A DNA stretch of 64,000 bases from JAIBDK01 sp965261915 (GCA_965261915.1 CBDHDW010000013.1:2914001-2978000); one strand, 5' to 3'; numbered from the stretch's first letter, positions 44,555 to 53,072 are shown. A program made the numbers and translations. The notes: a model not told the origin generated them from the letters alone.

Positions 44555-45589
44555 ATGAAGTGGTCGAAAACAATTTCGCTGATTGAGGCGCACGCGGAAG
44601 GCGAGGTTGGTCGTGTCATTACATCGGGAGTTATCAATATCCCCGGGTCAACCATGCTCGAGAAGATGCAGTACATCAATGAGGTCGACGACAGCATTCG
44701 AAAGTTTTGTGTTTTTGAGCCCCGTGGTTCCGCTCAGATGAGTACCAACTTATTGATCCCACCGACTCGCGAAGACTGTGATGCCGGGTTTATCGTTCTG
44801 CAAGGTGACAAAGCCCATGCGATGTCTGGCTCTAATACCATCTGTGTGGTGACGGTGCTGCTGGAAACCGGGATGCTGGAGATGCTGGAACCGGAAACCA
44901 TTGTGCGTTTGGATATGCCTGCGGGTTTGGTTGTCGCCAGGGCAGAATGTAAGAATGGTAAATGTGTACGGGTAGCGCTTGATGTCAATCCGAGTTTTGT
45001 GGAGATGCTGGATGCGGAAGTGGAGGTCGAGGGCCTCGGAAAAGTGAAGCTCGATATCGCCTTTGGCGGAATCCATTATGGTTTGATCAATCCGCGACAA
45101 CTGGGTTTGCAAATCAATCCGCAATCTGCGCGTACGCTAGTTGACGCCGGTTGCCGAATCCATCGTGCGATAAATCAACAGTTGTCTTTTCAGCATCCGC
45201 TGATTCCAGCGTTAAATGAAATTTCCTACACCATGTTTGTTGACCACAAGAGTAACGGTGAGCTACTGGGTGCAACGATTTTGCCACCGGGCCGAATCGA
45301 TCGATCTCCCTGCGGTACTGGTAACAGTGCTCGCCTGGCAACTCGTTATGCCCGGAATGAAGTTGAAGTTGGGCAAACCGATACCGCTCGCTCCATTATC
45401 GATAGCGAGTTTGCTGTCACCCTGAAGGAACTCACTCGCGTTGGCGAAAAGCCTGCAGTGATTCCAACGATTAGCGGTCGGGGCTGGATTCACGGCATCC
45501 GTCAAATTGGTTACGATCCATCCGATCCTTATCCCCAGGGTTACAAGCTATCTGACTGTTGGGGTGATGCATTCGATTTGTTGAGTTAA
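44555..45589 (+). CDS. Proline racemase family enzyme (Ser/Cys variant)
   Basis: Enzyme of the proline racemase, hydroxyproline epimerase and hydroxyproline dehydratase superfamily, 344 residues. The first catalytic position, normally Cys in MCGHG, is Ser91 in AMSGSNTIC, while the second is the usual Cys253 in DRSPCGTGNSARLA. Ser/Cys pairs are known in this superfamily and have been tied to hydroxyproline epimerase or dehydratase activity, not simple proline racemase. VEAHAEGE-type and GGIHYGLINPRQLG substrate-binding motifs are present. A 2-oxoglutarate-oxygenase remnant follows. Confidence 0.87.
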   Translation: MKWSKTISLIEAHAEGEVGRVITSGVINIPGSTMLEKMQYINEVDDSIRKFCVFEPRGSAQMSTNLLIPPTREDCDAGFIVLQGDKAHAMSGSNTICVVTVLLETGMLEMLEPETIVRLDMPAGLVVARAECKNGKCVRVALDVNPSFVEMLDAEVEVEGLGKVKLDIAFGGIHYGLINPRQLGLQINPQSARTLVDAGCRIHRAINQQLSFQHPLIPALNEISYTMFVDHKSNGELLGATILPPGRIDRSPCGTGNSARLATRYARNEVEVGQTDTARSIIDSEFAVTLKELTRVGEKPAVIPTISGRGWIHGIRQIGYDPSDPYPQGYKLSDCWGDAFDLLS

Positions 45590-45611
45590 ACGTTTGCGAC
45601 GGGACTAAATT

Positions 45612-45832
45612 ATGGGCTTGCCGATCTCCAGACCGCTCGACTTTTCTGAAATACCGGTAATTGACATCTCTCCGTTGCCTGAAAGCAATGGCAAGCACGA
45701 TCAGACCGTCAATGGCATCAGGCAAGCATGCCCCAATGTTGGATTTTTTATATCCGGAATCCTGGTGTTAAATCCGATCTGATTGATAGCCTGATTGAAT
45801 CGGGTAGAGGGTTTTCATGGATTGATACCTAG
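45612..45832 (+). pseudogene. 2-oxoglutarate/Fe(II) oxygenase (isopenicillin N synthase-like), 5' remnant
   Basis: ATG 45612 begins FSEIPVIDISPLPESNGKHD and then IRQACPNVGFF, the typical start of isopenicillin-N-synthase-like oxygenases. One base out of frame it continues YIRNPGVKSDLIDSLIESGR and GF, then stops. So one base is missing in the T-run near 45750, and the remaining about 250 residues, including the iron ligands, are gone. Confidence 0.75.
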
Positions 45833-46290
45833 TTTGAGTTTATGGCGATAATGATCATGCCGACAAAAGCCAGCCCAACACCAAACCACTGGCCGCTGTT
45901 TAATGATTCTCTAAAGACGAAGTGTGAAACTGCGACGGCGATGACGATGGTGCCGCCGACTATGAATGGAATTGCACTACTCGCAGCAATCGGACTTTCA
46001 TCTGAAAAACCTCTGAACAGGTAAAAATAGAGCACCTCTGCAATACCAATGCACAGCCCGGCGACCGCAGCCCAGGCATAAGCTTTGGTTGGCAGTGCAA
46101 GGTTGACGGTTTGTCTGGTCAAGAAAAGTAAATAGACCAGCGACACCATGAGTGCGGTGGACTGCAGAAAAATGGTGGCAATGATAGGTGAACTGGACTC
46201 GGCATCTACGTGACTGCTTGAGACCTTAACCAGCAAATTATAGGCTGAATAGCAAATGGTAATCAGCAGGAGAAAAAGCACCGTACGCAT
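45829..46290 (-). CDS. EamA-like (DMT superfamily) small transporter
   Basis: Membrane protein of 153 residues with about five hydrophobic segments, corresponding to one EamA repeat. ICYSAYNLLVKVSSSHVDAE opens it, and AAVAGLCIGIAEVLYFYLFR and SAIPFIVGGTIVIAVAVSHF follow, ending with FRESLNSGQWFGVGLAFVGM. Half-size members act as dimers. It starts one base after the MFS gene's stop, so the two are co-transcribed and possibly export related compounds. Confidence 0.82.
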   Translation of the reverse strand: MRTVLFLLLITICYSAYNLLVKVSSSHVDAESSSPIIATIFLQSTALMVSLVYLLFLTRQTVNLALPTKAYAWAAVAGLCIGIAEVLYFYLFRGFSDESPIAASSAIPFIVGGTIVIAVAVSHFVFRESLNSGQWFGVGLAFVGMIIIAINSN

Positions 46291-46291
46291 A

Positions 46292-47476
46292 CTACGGGTC
46301 CAGGGTTTGTTTCAGGTTATAGGCTTTGATGTAGAGTAACATGCCAACAACGCACAGAACCAGCAAGCAGGGCAGTACGAATTGGTAGCCACCAAACTTC
46401 CAAACCAAAGAACCGAGAAACGGTGCGGAAGCAGCGCCGAAAAGATAGAACATCGATAGTACGCCGAATTTTGAACCAAAGCCGCTGTCTCCCAGAATAT
46501 CCCTCGCAATCACAGGCCGGATAATGCTCACCATACCGTAACCGCCACCGAATAACACGACGAACAAAACAAGCAGTGGTGGCGCCCAGGCTGAGACTAT
46601 GAGGGCCATGATTGAAAGTCCCATTACCACAAAGCAACTGATCGCAACCCCATGGTTGGATACCTGATTCTGGCTGGCCATCATCGCCAGTCTGCCGGCA
46701 ACCTGCATCGGACCGATAAACGAGGCGGCAATGACTGCGACGTCTGATGTGATGCCACGGTCATGAAGTATCGGAAACAGATGCTGCAACGTTACACCGT
46801 GTACCAATGCCGCTAATCCAAAGCCGGTTGCCAGCATCAGGAATACAGGTGACCGGATAACGCTTTTTCGGGTGGTTTTTGAATGCTTATTTGGGTGAAT
46901 AACGCCACTTGCATTCGACTCCATGATTTTCGATCCAGCCCACATCAAAGCGGTACCCGCAGTGGCAACAAATACCGCAAAAATCATCACAGTCTGGCGC
47001 CACCCCAAAACCTCAACCAAAGCGTGTACTGTGGGGAAAGTGATGGTGCTTGCCAGACCCGCAATCAGGGTGATCAGGATGATGCTTTGTTTCGCGGACT
47101 GACCTCGGCCTCGGGTAACTAATGCAAAACAGGGATCGTAAAGACAACCGGAAAAGCTTAATCCAATTATTGCCCAGGACAGATAAAACCCAAACCGGGT
47201 TTCAACGTAACCAAGCAAGAACAGACTGGCACCACCAATCAATGTGCTTGCGGTTAAAACCAATGGCCCTTTACCCGCATCGATCAGCTTTCCGGTAAAC
47301 GGCGATGCTGCGGCGGACAAGAAGATCGCCAGCGTGATTGCACCAGTGATATCGACCTTCGACCACGCTAAATCTGATTCCCAGTGCAGTAGTAAAGCAG
47401 GGAAAGTGTAATAAAGCCCAGACCAAACGACGATTTGCCCGAGAGCCAGATAGATTATTGCTCGATCTTTAATCAT
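46292..47476 (-). CDS. Major facilitator superfamily transporter
   Basis: Twelve-helix MFS transporter of 394 residues. Loop 2-3 carries the family motif around AASPFTGKLIDAGKGPLVL (residues about 56-74), and helices 7-12 repeat the fold (MASQNQVSNHGVAIS to the C terminus). It resembles the monocarboxylate/oxalate-formate-like branch. It is divergent from the tartrate-dehydrogenase-like gene; a 33-base palindrome in the gap suggests joint regulation, which would make the dehydrogenase substrate a candidate cargo. Confidence 0.85.
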   Translation of the reverse strand: MIKDRAIIYLALGQIVVWSGLYYTFPALLLHWESDLAWSKVDITGAITLAIFLSAAASPFTGKLIDAGKGPLVLTASTLIGGASLFLLGYVETRFGFYLSWAIIGLSFSGCLYDPCFALVTRGRGQSAKQSIILITLIAGLASTITFPTVHALVEVLGWRQTVMIFAVFVATAGTALMWAGSKIMESNASGVIHPNKHSKTTRKSVIRSPVFLMLATGFGLAALVHGVTLQHLFPILHDRGITSDVAVIAASFIGPMQVAGRLAMMASQNQVSNHGVAISCFVVMGLSIMALIVSAWAPPLLVLFVVLFGGGYGMVSIIRPVIARDILGDSGFGSKFGVLSMFYLFGAASAPFLGSLVWKFGGYQFVLPCLLVLCVVGMLLYIKAYNLKQTLDP

Positions 47477-47547
47477 CCGTATCGTTATTCAGAAATGATA
47501 AGGTAGGGTAGCCATTATTCCTTCTAGTTTAAAGCCAATCATATGGG

Positions 47548-47580
47548 ATGCGTAATTTAAGTTATACTTCAATTACGCAT
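47548..47580. promoter_or_regulatory. 33-base palindrome in the MFS/tartrate-dehydrogenase divergent promoter
   Basis: Perfect 10-base arms ATGCGTAATT and AATTACGCAT flank a 13-base centre that itself contains AAGTTATACTT, a second small palindrome. It ends 18 bases before the dehydrogenase start. Size and symmetry suggest a binding site for a dimeric or tetrameric regulator not encoded next to it. Confidence 0.65.
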
Positions 47581-47598
47581 TGATGAAAATTAGCAGCT

Positions 47599-48666
47599 AT
47601 GACACATCGCTATAAGATTGCAGCAATCCCAGGTGACGGTATTGGTAAGGAAGTTGTGCCGGCTGCAATCAAGGTAATAGAGCCTGTTGCGGCACAATTC
47701 GGTATTGAATTGGAATGGAGCTGGTTTGACTGGAGTTGTGAGTATTATCAAAAACACGGTGACATGATGCCCAAAGACGGCATACAGCAGTTATCGGTTT
47801 ATGATGCGGTATTTCTTGGTGCAGTCGGCTATCCGGGGGTGCCGGATCATATTTCTTTATGGGGATTATTAATTCCAATTCGTCGTGCATTTCAGCAATA
47901 CGTCAATATCAGACCGATAAAATTACTTAAAGGTATTGAGTCACCGCTGCGAAATCGAGGTGCCGAAGATATCGATTTTATTGTGGTTAGAGAAAATAAC
48001 GAAGGCGAGTATTCGGCAATAGGCGGAAGATTATATGAAGGAACCGAGAATGAATTGGTGGTGCAGGAATCGGTATTTACCCGCAAAGGTGTTGATCGAA
48101 TTTTGCGATACGCCTTTGAGCTGGCAGCGACTCGCCACCGAAAAAGCGTAACATCGGCAACCAAATCGAATGGCATCATCCACACCATGCCATATTGGGA
48201 TGAGCGTTTTGCCAAAATGTCTGCCCGGTATCCCGACATTAACACTGACCAGTTTCATATTGATATTTTGACGGCACATTTCGTGCTACACCCGGATTGG
48301 TTTGATGTGGTGGTGGGAAGTAATTTATTCGGTGATATTCTTTCAGATCTTGGCCCGGCCATTGCTGGAACGATTGGCATTGCACCATCAGCAAATATCA
48401 ACCCTGAGAAAGAATTTCCGAGTATGTTCGAACCAGTACACGGTTCTGCGCCGGATATAGCGGGCAAGGGAATCGCGAACCCGATTGCTCAGATATGGTC
48501 GGGGGCGATGATGCTGGAATTCCTCGGACACACGGAAGCTTCTAATGCTATTTTGCACAGCATCGAAAAAGCACTTTCGGATTCAGATAAATTGACTCCG
48601 GATATGGGGGGTTCAGCCAATACCAATGAGCTGGTCCAGCACATCCTTAAATGTACTTTTGAGTGA
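47599..48666 (+). CDS. ttuC: Tartrate dehydrogenase/decarboxylase family protein (TtuC-like)
   Basis: NAD-dependent beta-decarboxylating dehydrogenase of the isopropylmalate/isocitrate family, 355 residues. It starts YKIAAIPGDGIGKEVVPAAI, has VNIRPIKLLKG near residue 102, the acidic substrate loop VRENNEGEYSAIGG near residue 133, the metal Asp region SNLFGDILSDLGPAIAG near residue 237, and EPVHGSAPDIAGKGIANP near residue 274. GDMMPKDGIQQL and the WGLL..RRAFQQYVN pattern fit TtuC-type tartrate/malate enzymes better than LeuB. It is divergent from an MFS transporter. Confidence 0.9.
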   Translation: MTHRYKIAAIPGDGIGKEVVPAAIKVIEPVAAQFGIELEWSWFDWSCEYYQKHGDMMPKDGIQQLSVYDAVFLGAVGYPGVPDHISLWGLLIPIRRAFQQYVNIRPIKLLKGIESPLRNRGAEDIDFIVVRENNEGEYSAIGGRLYEGTENELVVQESVFTRKGVDRILRYAFELAATRHRKSVTSATKSNGIIHTMPYWDERFAKMSARYPDINTDQFHIDILTAHFVLHPDWFDVVVGSNLFGDILSDLGPAIAGTIGIAPSANINPEKEFPSMFEPVHGSAPDIAGKGIANPIAQIWSGAMMLEFLGHTEASNAILHSIEKALSDSDKLTPDMGGSANTNELVQHILKCTFE

Positions 48667-48675
48667 CGAGTTTTA

Positions 48676-48851
48676 TGATTAAAACACTATTGTCCAGTAT
48701 TGGTCTGAATTGCAATTCTCGCAATCACTATCGGGTTAGTTGCCGATATCAAAAGCTTTGATCGGACCAAAGGCGGTTACGAGTAGCCGTATGATGGGTG
48801 GAGTGGAGAAACAATTGATTTTTCCACCATGTACAAAACCCGCGAAGGTTT
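48676..48851 (+). pseudogene. Small membrane protein gene, frameshifted and with internal stop
   Basis: From ATG 48676 the frame gives MIKTLLSSIGL, and one base out of frame IAILAITIGLVADIKSFDRT then KGGYE, a TAG stop, and YDGWSGETIDFSTMYKTREG. The pattern GLvaDIKSFDRTKGGYE-PY-GW is one I associate with a small conserved proteobacterial membrane protein of unknown function. An inserted base near 48708 and the TAG near 48768 break it; the 3' end merges into unrelated sequence. Confidence 0.6.
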
Positions 48852-49010
48852 ATTTAGAAGCGGCTATGTTATTGACCAATTCTTCTTCAGAAAACATTAC
48901 ACCAGGTCGCTCGTAGTATGAAAATACAGTGATGATGCGCTGTTGATTTCCTTCTGCTGGCGTAACGCGGTATGCCGTATTCTTACCGCGAAAAATTTGT
49001 ACAAAAAAAT
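48850..49010 (-). pseudogene. 2OG-Fe(II) oxygenase-like C-terminal remnant
   Basis: The minus strand reads VQIFRGKNTAYRVTPAEGNQ followed by RIITVFSYYERPGVMFSEEE. It resembles the end of HalD/BesD-type and related oxygenases (fRGr-s-HRVtPv-G-r-R--aVf-Y-erPGv), with Tyr where the iron-binding His usually sits. No upstream part is present; the sequence stops at the start region of the gene on the other strand. Confidence 0.5.
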
Positions 49011-49059
49011 CGGTTAGGTTACATTGGATATTCAAATCAAACTGGAGGAGATGCTGAAA

Positions 49060-49308
49060 ATGAAAGCGAAATCGATATTTAGTGGCTATGAGCAACTCGT
49101 ATGTGATGCCTTTCAATTGGACATGGAGGAGTTTCTCAAACAGAAGGACACCTGGCGAGGTTTATCAGAATCGAACTTGACTGAAAATGCAATCTTCGAC
49201 CTCATAAAAGACATTTATCATAGGATTGAAGTGAATGTTGGCGTGGATATTGCTGTGAATAAATCTGACCGACTGCCACGCGAAGTGCGATCCGACCTGA
49301 ATTGGTGA
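49060..49308 (+). CDS. Hypothetical protein, first gene of a three-gene cassette
   Basis: Unrecognised protein of about 82 residues. The GGAGGAG ribosome site at 49044-49050 best fits the ATG at 49060; ATG 49051 and TTG 49024 are alternatives. It is acidic and helical (SGYEQLVCDAFQLDMEEFLK; NAIFDLIKDIYHRIEVNV). Only one base separates its stop from the next start, so the two are translationally coupled. In a nuclease cassette a small partner could be an inhibitor or adaptor; that is speculation. Confidence 0.6.
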   Translation: MKAKSIFSGYEQLVCDAFQLDMEEFLKQKDTWRGLSESNLTENAIFDLIKDIYHRIEVNVGVDIAVNKSDRLPREVRSDLNW

Positions 49309-49309
49309 T

Positions 49310-49966
49310 ATGAGACAAGAGATAACAATCGGTTCCGACAACGATGGCCTGGAAACTGTTTTGGAGCAATCAATAGTTGCTTTAGGGAAACGCGGCGATT
49401 TGTCACATGAATGGTGCCGCCAATGCCCGGTTGCATCCGGGATGATCATCAATCATCCCGGCGGAAGAGCAGCTATCGATCTTCTATGTATCGATAATCA
49501 ACATGCTGATTTCATCGAACTGAAATATGAGGAAAAAGGGAAATACGAGGAAAAAGGGGAATCTAAAGCAACCCCCGCATATGCAGCCATCCAAATCTTG
49601 TGTTATGGATTGGTATATCTTTTTAGTAGAGATTGGAAGAACCAGCTTATTTATAAGAATAATAAGGGTGACTGCCCATTTTTTTATAAGGATAACGTCC
49701 TGTTAAATATGCAAAGAGTTGAACTGAAAGTGCTTGCACCGGCGCGGTTCTATGATGGCCACAACCACGACAATCTTGGATTTCTGCAACCACTGATTAC
49801 GGATGGACTCACGATGTCATTCTCTTTTTAGTCGTTTCCAGATGGGTTCGAACTCCCTTCAAATGCGAGCGGTGCTGATGTCCGCGCAATCAAAAATGGT
49901 ACACCACCTGACTGGAGCAAGGAGCTCATTTGTGCTGTCAACAACCGTAAGGTTTGGTGCCCCTAG
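49310..49966 (+). CDS. PD-(D/E)XK nuclease-like protein with in-frame amber codon
   Basis: Protein with a likely PD-(D/E)XK nuclease core: RAAIDLLCIDNQHADFIELK near residue 52 supplies the Asp and the E-x-K, and the helix ATPAYAAIQILCYGLVYLFS follows, as in such folds. The open frame stops at TAG 49829-49831 after 173 residues. The same frame continues FPDGFELPSNASGADVRAIK and NGTPPDWSKELIC to a TAG at 49964-49966, only 2 bases before the next gene's ATG. So the original gene probably ended there (218 codons) and the amber codon is a premature stop. The final substrate or role is unknown. Confidence 0.6.
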
Positions 49967-49968
49967 AA

Positions 49969-50467
49969 ATGCGTATTCGGATACATCGTGGGGCAGAGGA
50001 AATCGGCGGCAACTGTATAGAGGTAGAAGCCGAAGGGAAATCGCTGTTACTTGATCTCGGCGCACCACTGATGGGCGACCTTTATGGCGTTGATGCGTTG
50101 CCCAATATCAGCGGGCTTACGGATGGGTCAAATCCAAACCTCATCGGCATACTGATTTCACATCAATGACGATAGATTTGGAAAAGGCAGATTGCCTGGA
50201 AGGGGCACGAGTTATCTATTCAATGTGGCCGGGATATCTGGAGCGAGGGAAACTGGATCTTCGTAACTGGTGTAAGGAGCAGCAGATGGATTTCGACATC
50301 GTTCACACATCGGGGGGCATGCGACACCGATTGATCTCGGCAGACTGGTAGAAGCCATCAAACCGAAAGCATTGATACCGATTCACACACTCGCACCAGA
50401 AAAATTTAATCGGCTAAACGCGTCTATCAAAAATATAGAAAATGGAATTTGGCACGCGATTTCCTAA
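49969..50467 (+). pseudogene. Metallo-beta-lactamase-fold RNase J-like gene, core deleted
   Basis: ATG 49969 begins RIRIHRGAEEIGGNCIEVEA, then LLLDLGAPL and LIGILISHQ, the start of MBL-fold hydrolases of the RNase J group up to the first metal His. It stops at 50169. In a second frame ADCLEGARVIYSMWPGYLER, then DFDIVHTSG, and in a third HATPIDLGRLVEAIKPKALI and PIHTLAPEKFNRL to 50467 give the family's C terminus. About 200 middle residues, with most metal ligands, are missing, and a G-run insertion near 50315 adds a frameshift. Confidence 0.75.
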
Positions 50468-50796
50468 AACCATAGGGCGCAAAAAATGGGGATGTGCGCT
50501 CCGAAGCTCCGCCCCGAAGACTGAACACCATTCCAGCAACAATTCCCCTATGCTTCCCAGCGAATGCCAGTGATTGGTCGGATATGGAATGACCTGTTTA
50601 TTCGCGATTAACACAAATAATGATCGGTATTTTTTGTTCATAATTTGAAAAAATCTGTGTAGACTTATCGGTCTTGCTATTTTTAATGATGTAAATGATA
50701 TAAAAATTTAGTTAGAGCAAGCCAAATGGCTTGTGATCAACAAGGGGATTGCCACGTAGCGTTCCTGATAATTTAATACCACTGGAAATAAAGTTT
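50468..50796. other. Intergenic region upstream of the betaine-type ABC cluster
   Basis: About 330 bases, AT-rich toward the right. No gene recognised. It must contain the promoter of the solute-binding protein gene, but no confident -10/-35 pair or operator could be singled out by eye. Confidence 0.4.
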
Positions 50797-51756
50797 ATGA
50801 AATTTCAAAAAAAACAGCTGGCGGGAGTTTTACTCGCTGGCGCAATGGGTGTAACGGGTACGGCGCAGGCGGCTGATCTCGTGATTGGTGTTCCTAACTG
50901 GCCATCTGTAGCAGTGACAGCTGATATTTTAAAAGTTGTTATTGAAGATAACTATGGGTTGGAAGTTGAGTTGCAAAACGGTACTAATCCGATAGTGTTC
51001 GAAGCAATGGATGGCGGCAGCATGCACGTTCACCCAGAAGTCTGGCTTCCAAACCAGACTAACCTGCACGACACATATGTCAAAGAAAAAGGCACTGTCA
51101 GCATGAATCCGAATGGTGTTCCTGCGTTCCAGGGCATGTGTGTTACAAAAAGCACAGCCGAAAGAACCGGCATCACAGCCATTGCCGATTTGTCTGATCC
51201 GGATATGGCGGTTAACTTCGACCAGGACGGCGACGGAATGGGTGAAGTCTGGATTGGTGCTTCTGGCTGGGCATCAACTAACGTAGAAAAAGTTCGTGCG
51301 AAAAGCTATGGCTACGATGCGACAATGAACCTGCTGGAAATGGATGAAACTTTGGCGATGGCTGAAGTTAATTCTGCGGTAGCTAAAGATGAAAACATCG
51401 TATTTGCCTGCTACACCCCGAACCACGTATTCGAATTGCACGACCTGGTGATCCTGGAAGAGCCCGCGTACGACGCTTCAAAATGGAAAATGGTACAGCC
51501 TACGGATAGCCCTGACTGGCTGGAAGAATCCAGCACTCCAGTTGCCTGGGATCTGGTTTATCTCCATATTCACTATGCGTCTAGCCTGAACGATTCTCAC
51601 CCAGAAGTTGCGTCTATGCTGTCTAATGTTAAATTGGATACCGATCTTGTATCAGCGATGACTTTTGCGGTTGTTGTAGACAAAGTTGATAATGCAGAGT
51701 ACGCGAAACAGTGGGTTTCTGATCATGCTGATCTGGTTAACTCCTGGCTACAGTAA
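50797..51756 (+). CDS. Glycine betaine/proline-type ABC transporter substrate-binding protein
   Basis: Periplasmic binding protein of the ProX/OpuAC family for quaternary ammonium compounds. The ATG at 50797 gives 319 residues beginning with a signal peptide (KKQLAGVLLAGAMGVTGTAQ, cleavage after AQA near residue 25). The mature start DLVIGVPNWPSVAVTADIL and the motifs NGTNPIVFEAMDGGSMHVHP and FDQDGDGMGEVWIGASGW fit the family; several Trp residues are available for a cation-binding aromatic box. A strong terminator at 51798 separates it from the ATPase and permease genes, as expected if the binding protein is made in excess. Confidence 0.92.
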   Translation: MKFQKKQLAGVLLAGAMGVTGTAQAADLVIGVPNWPSVAVTADILKVVIEDNYGLEVELQNGTNPIVFEAMDGGSMHVHPEVWLPNQTNLHDTYVKEKGTVSMNPNGVPAFQGMCVTKSTAERTGITAIADLSDPDMAVNFDQDGDGMGEVWIGASGWASTNVEKVRAKSYGYDATMNLLEMDETLAMAEVNSAVAKDENIVFACYTPNHVFELHDLVILEEPAYDASKWKMVQPTDSPDWLEESSTPVAWDLVYLHIHYASSLNDSHPEVASMLSNVKLDTDLVSAMTFAVVVDKVDNAEYAKQWVSDHADLVNSWLQ

Positions 51757-51797
51757 TTTGCGTAACCGTTAATCAGAAAACAATTGTAGTATTATGG

Positions 51798-51838
51798 AAC
51801 GAGCAACACTGTATCCGTGTTGCTCGTTTTTATTTTTT
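51798..51838 (+). terminator. Rho-independent terminator after the binding-protein gene
   Basis: Perfect 12-base stem AACGAGCAACAC/GTGTTGCTCGTT with a 7-base loop, followed by TTTTATTTTTT. It lies 42 bases after the stop and probably limits read-through into the ATPase gene. Confidence 0.93.
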
Positions 51839-52025
51839 CCACAGATAAGTTGTATGCTACGGATGCAGGGAGTGCCAAAGCGGTAATTATTGTGGAACCA
51901 ATATAGCTCGTTGGAGCGGCAGTGCTTGCTACCAACGGCTATACTGGAACTGGATTTATTTGTACCCTTGATTGGATTGTTGGTTCTATTTGAGAACCTA
52001 TAGTCAGTAAACCGGAGAAACATAA

Positions 52026-53072
52026 GTGAGTGAACAGGTAATCAAGCTTGATGATGTCTGGAAAATATTCGGAGGTCGCGCCCAAGAGGCCATGCAAGCA
52101 GTTAAAAATGAAGGGCTAACCAAGCCCGAGGTATTGTCAAAGTTTGGTTGTGTCGTTGGTGTTGCCAAATGCAGTTTTGAAGTTGCGCGCGGTGAGATAT
52201 TCTGCGTTATGGGGTTATCCGGATCCGGTAAATCCACCATGGTCCGGCATTTGAACCGGCTGCTCGAACCGACATCAGGCAATATCAACGTGCTTGGCAA
52301 GGATATGATGGCGCTGAATGAAAATGACTTGCGCGAAATGCGGGCCGCTCATATCGGTATGGTGTTTCAGCATATGGCGTTGTTTCCTCACAGGACAGTA
52401 CGGGATAACGTGGCTTTTCCTTTACAGGTTCAGGGAGAACCCAAGTCAAAGCGCTGGGAAGAGTCCCAGCGTTGTCTGGATTTGGTTAATCTCGACGGCT
52501 ATGAAGATCGATATCCCAGTGAGCTATCAGGCGGCATGCAGCAGCGGGTGGGTCTGGCCAGAGCGTTGGCTTCCGATCCCGAAGTGTTGTTGATGGACGA
52601 ACCTTTTTCAGCGCTTGATCCACTGATCCGTCGTCAGCTACAGGAACAGTTTATGGCGTTGTCCGAAGATTTGGTCAAAACCACCGTGTTTATTACCCAC
52701 GATCTGGATGAGGCTATTCGTATTGGTAACCGAATTGCGATTATGAAAGATGGCGTAATAGTTCAGATTGGCACACCTGAAGAAATCGTCACAAATCCGG
52801 TAGATGATTATGTGCGTGATTTCGTAGAGGGAATTTCAACATTGAAATTGATATTTGCGCATACCATTATGGAGAAAATTGACGAATATAAACCACAGCC
52901 CGGAGATGATTTATCCAAATCCCCACGAACCGCTCATGATACAGATTTAAGCGGTCTAATCGATTTATCAACAACGACTGATCAGCCTATTGTCATTACT
53001 GATGACGGTAAAGATGTTGGGGTGGTCAACAAAATAACCCTTCTTAAAGGTATTAAGGGAGGTGACAACTAA
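52026..53072 (+). CDS. proV: Quaternary-amine ABC transporter ATP-binding protein (ProV/OpuAA-like)
   Basis: ATPase subunit, 348 residues. The N-terminal region KLDDVWKIFGGRAQEAMQAV is typical of ProV; Walker A GLSGSGKST is near residue 64, the signature LSGGMQQRVGLARAL near residue 164, Walker B VLLMDEPFSALDPLIR near residue 186 and the His switch in FITHDLDEA near residue 220. After about residue 275 a short CBS-like tail (PIVITDDGKDVGVVNKITLL) remains. The stop and the permease ATG share a base (53072), so the two are coupled. Confidence 0.93.
   Translation: MSEQVIKLDDVWKIFGGRAQEAMQAVKNEGLTKPEVLSKFGCVVGVAKCSFEVARGEIFCVMGLSGSGKSTMVRHLNRLLEPTSGNINVLGKDMMALNENDLREMRAAHIGMVFQHMALFPHRTVRDNVAFPLQVQGEPKSKRWEESQRCLDLVNLDGYEDRYPSELSGGMQQRVGLARALASDPEVLLMDEPFSALDPLIRRQLQEQFMALSEDLVKTTVFITHDLDEAIRIGNRIAIMKDGVIVQIGTPEEIVTNPVDDYVRDFVEGISTLKLIFAHTIMEKIDEYKPQPGDDLSKSPRTAHDTDLSGLIDLSTTTDQPIVITDDGKDVGVVNKITLLKGIKGGDN

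Noticed and set aside
49850..49870. GGGTTCGAACTCCC resembling a tRNA T-arm
   Set aside because: No acceptor, D or anticodon arm could be built upstream, and the bases fall within the conserved reading frame PDGFELPSN that continues the nuclease-like gene past its amber codon.
50414..50641. 75-codon minus-strand ORF in the gap before the binding-protein gene
   Set aside because: Low-complexity-free but without domain, ribosome site or neighbours on that strand; overlaps the MBL remnant end.
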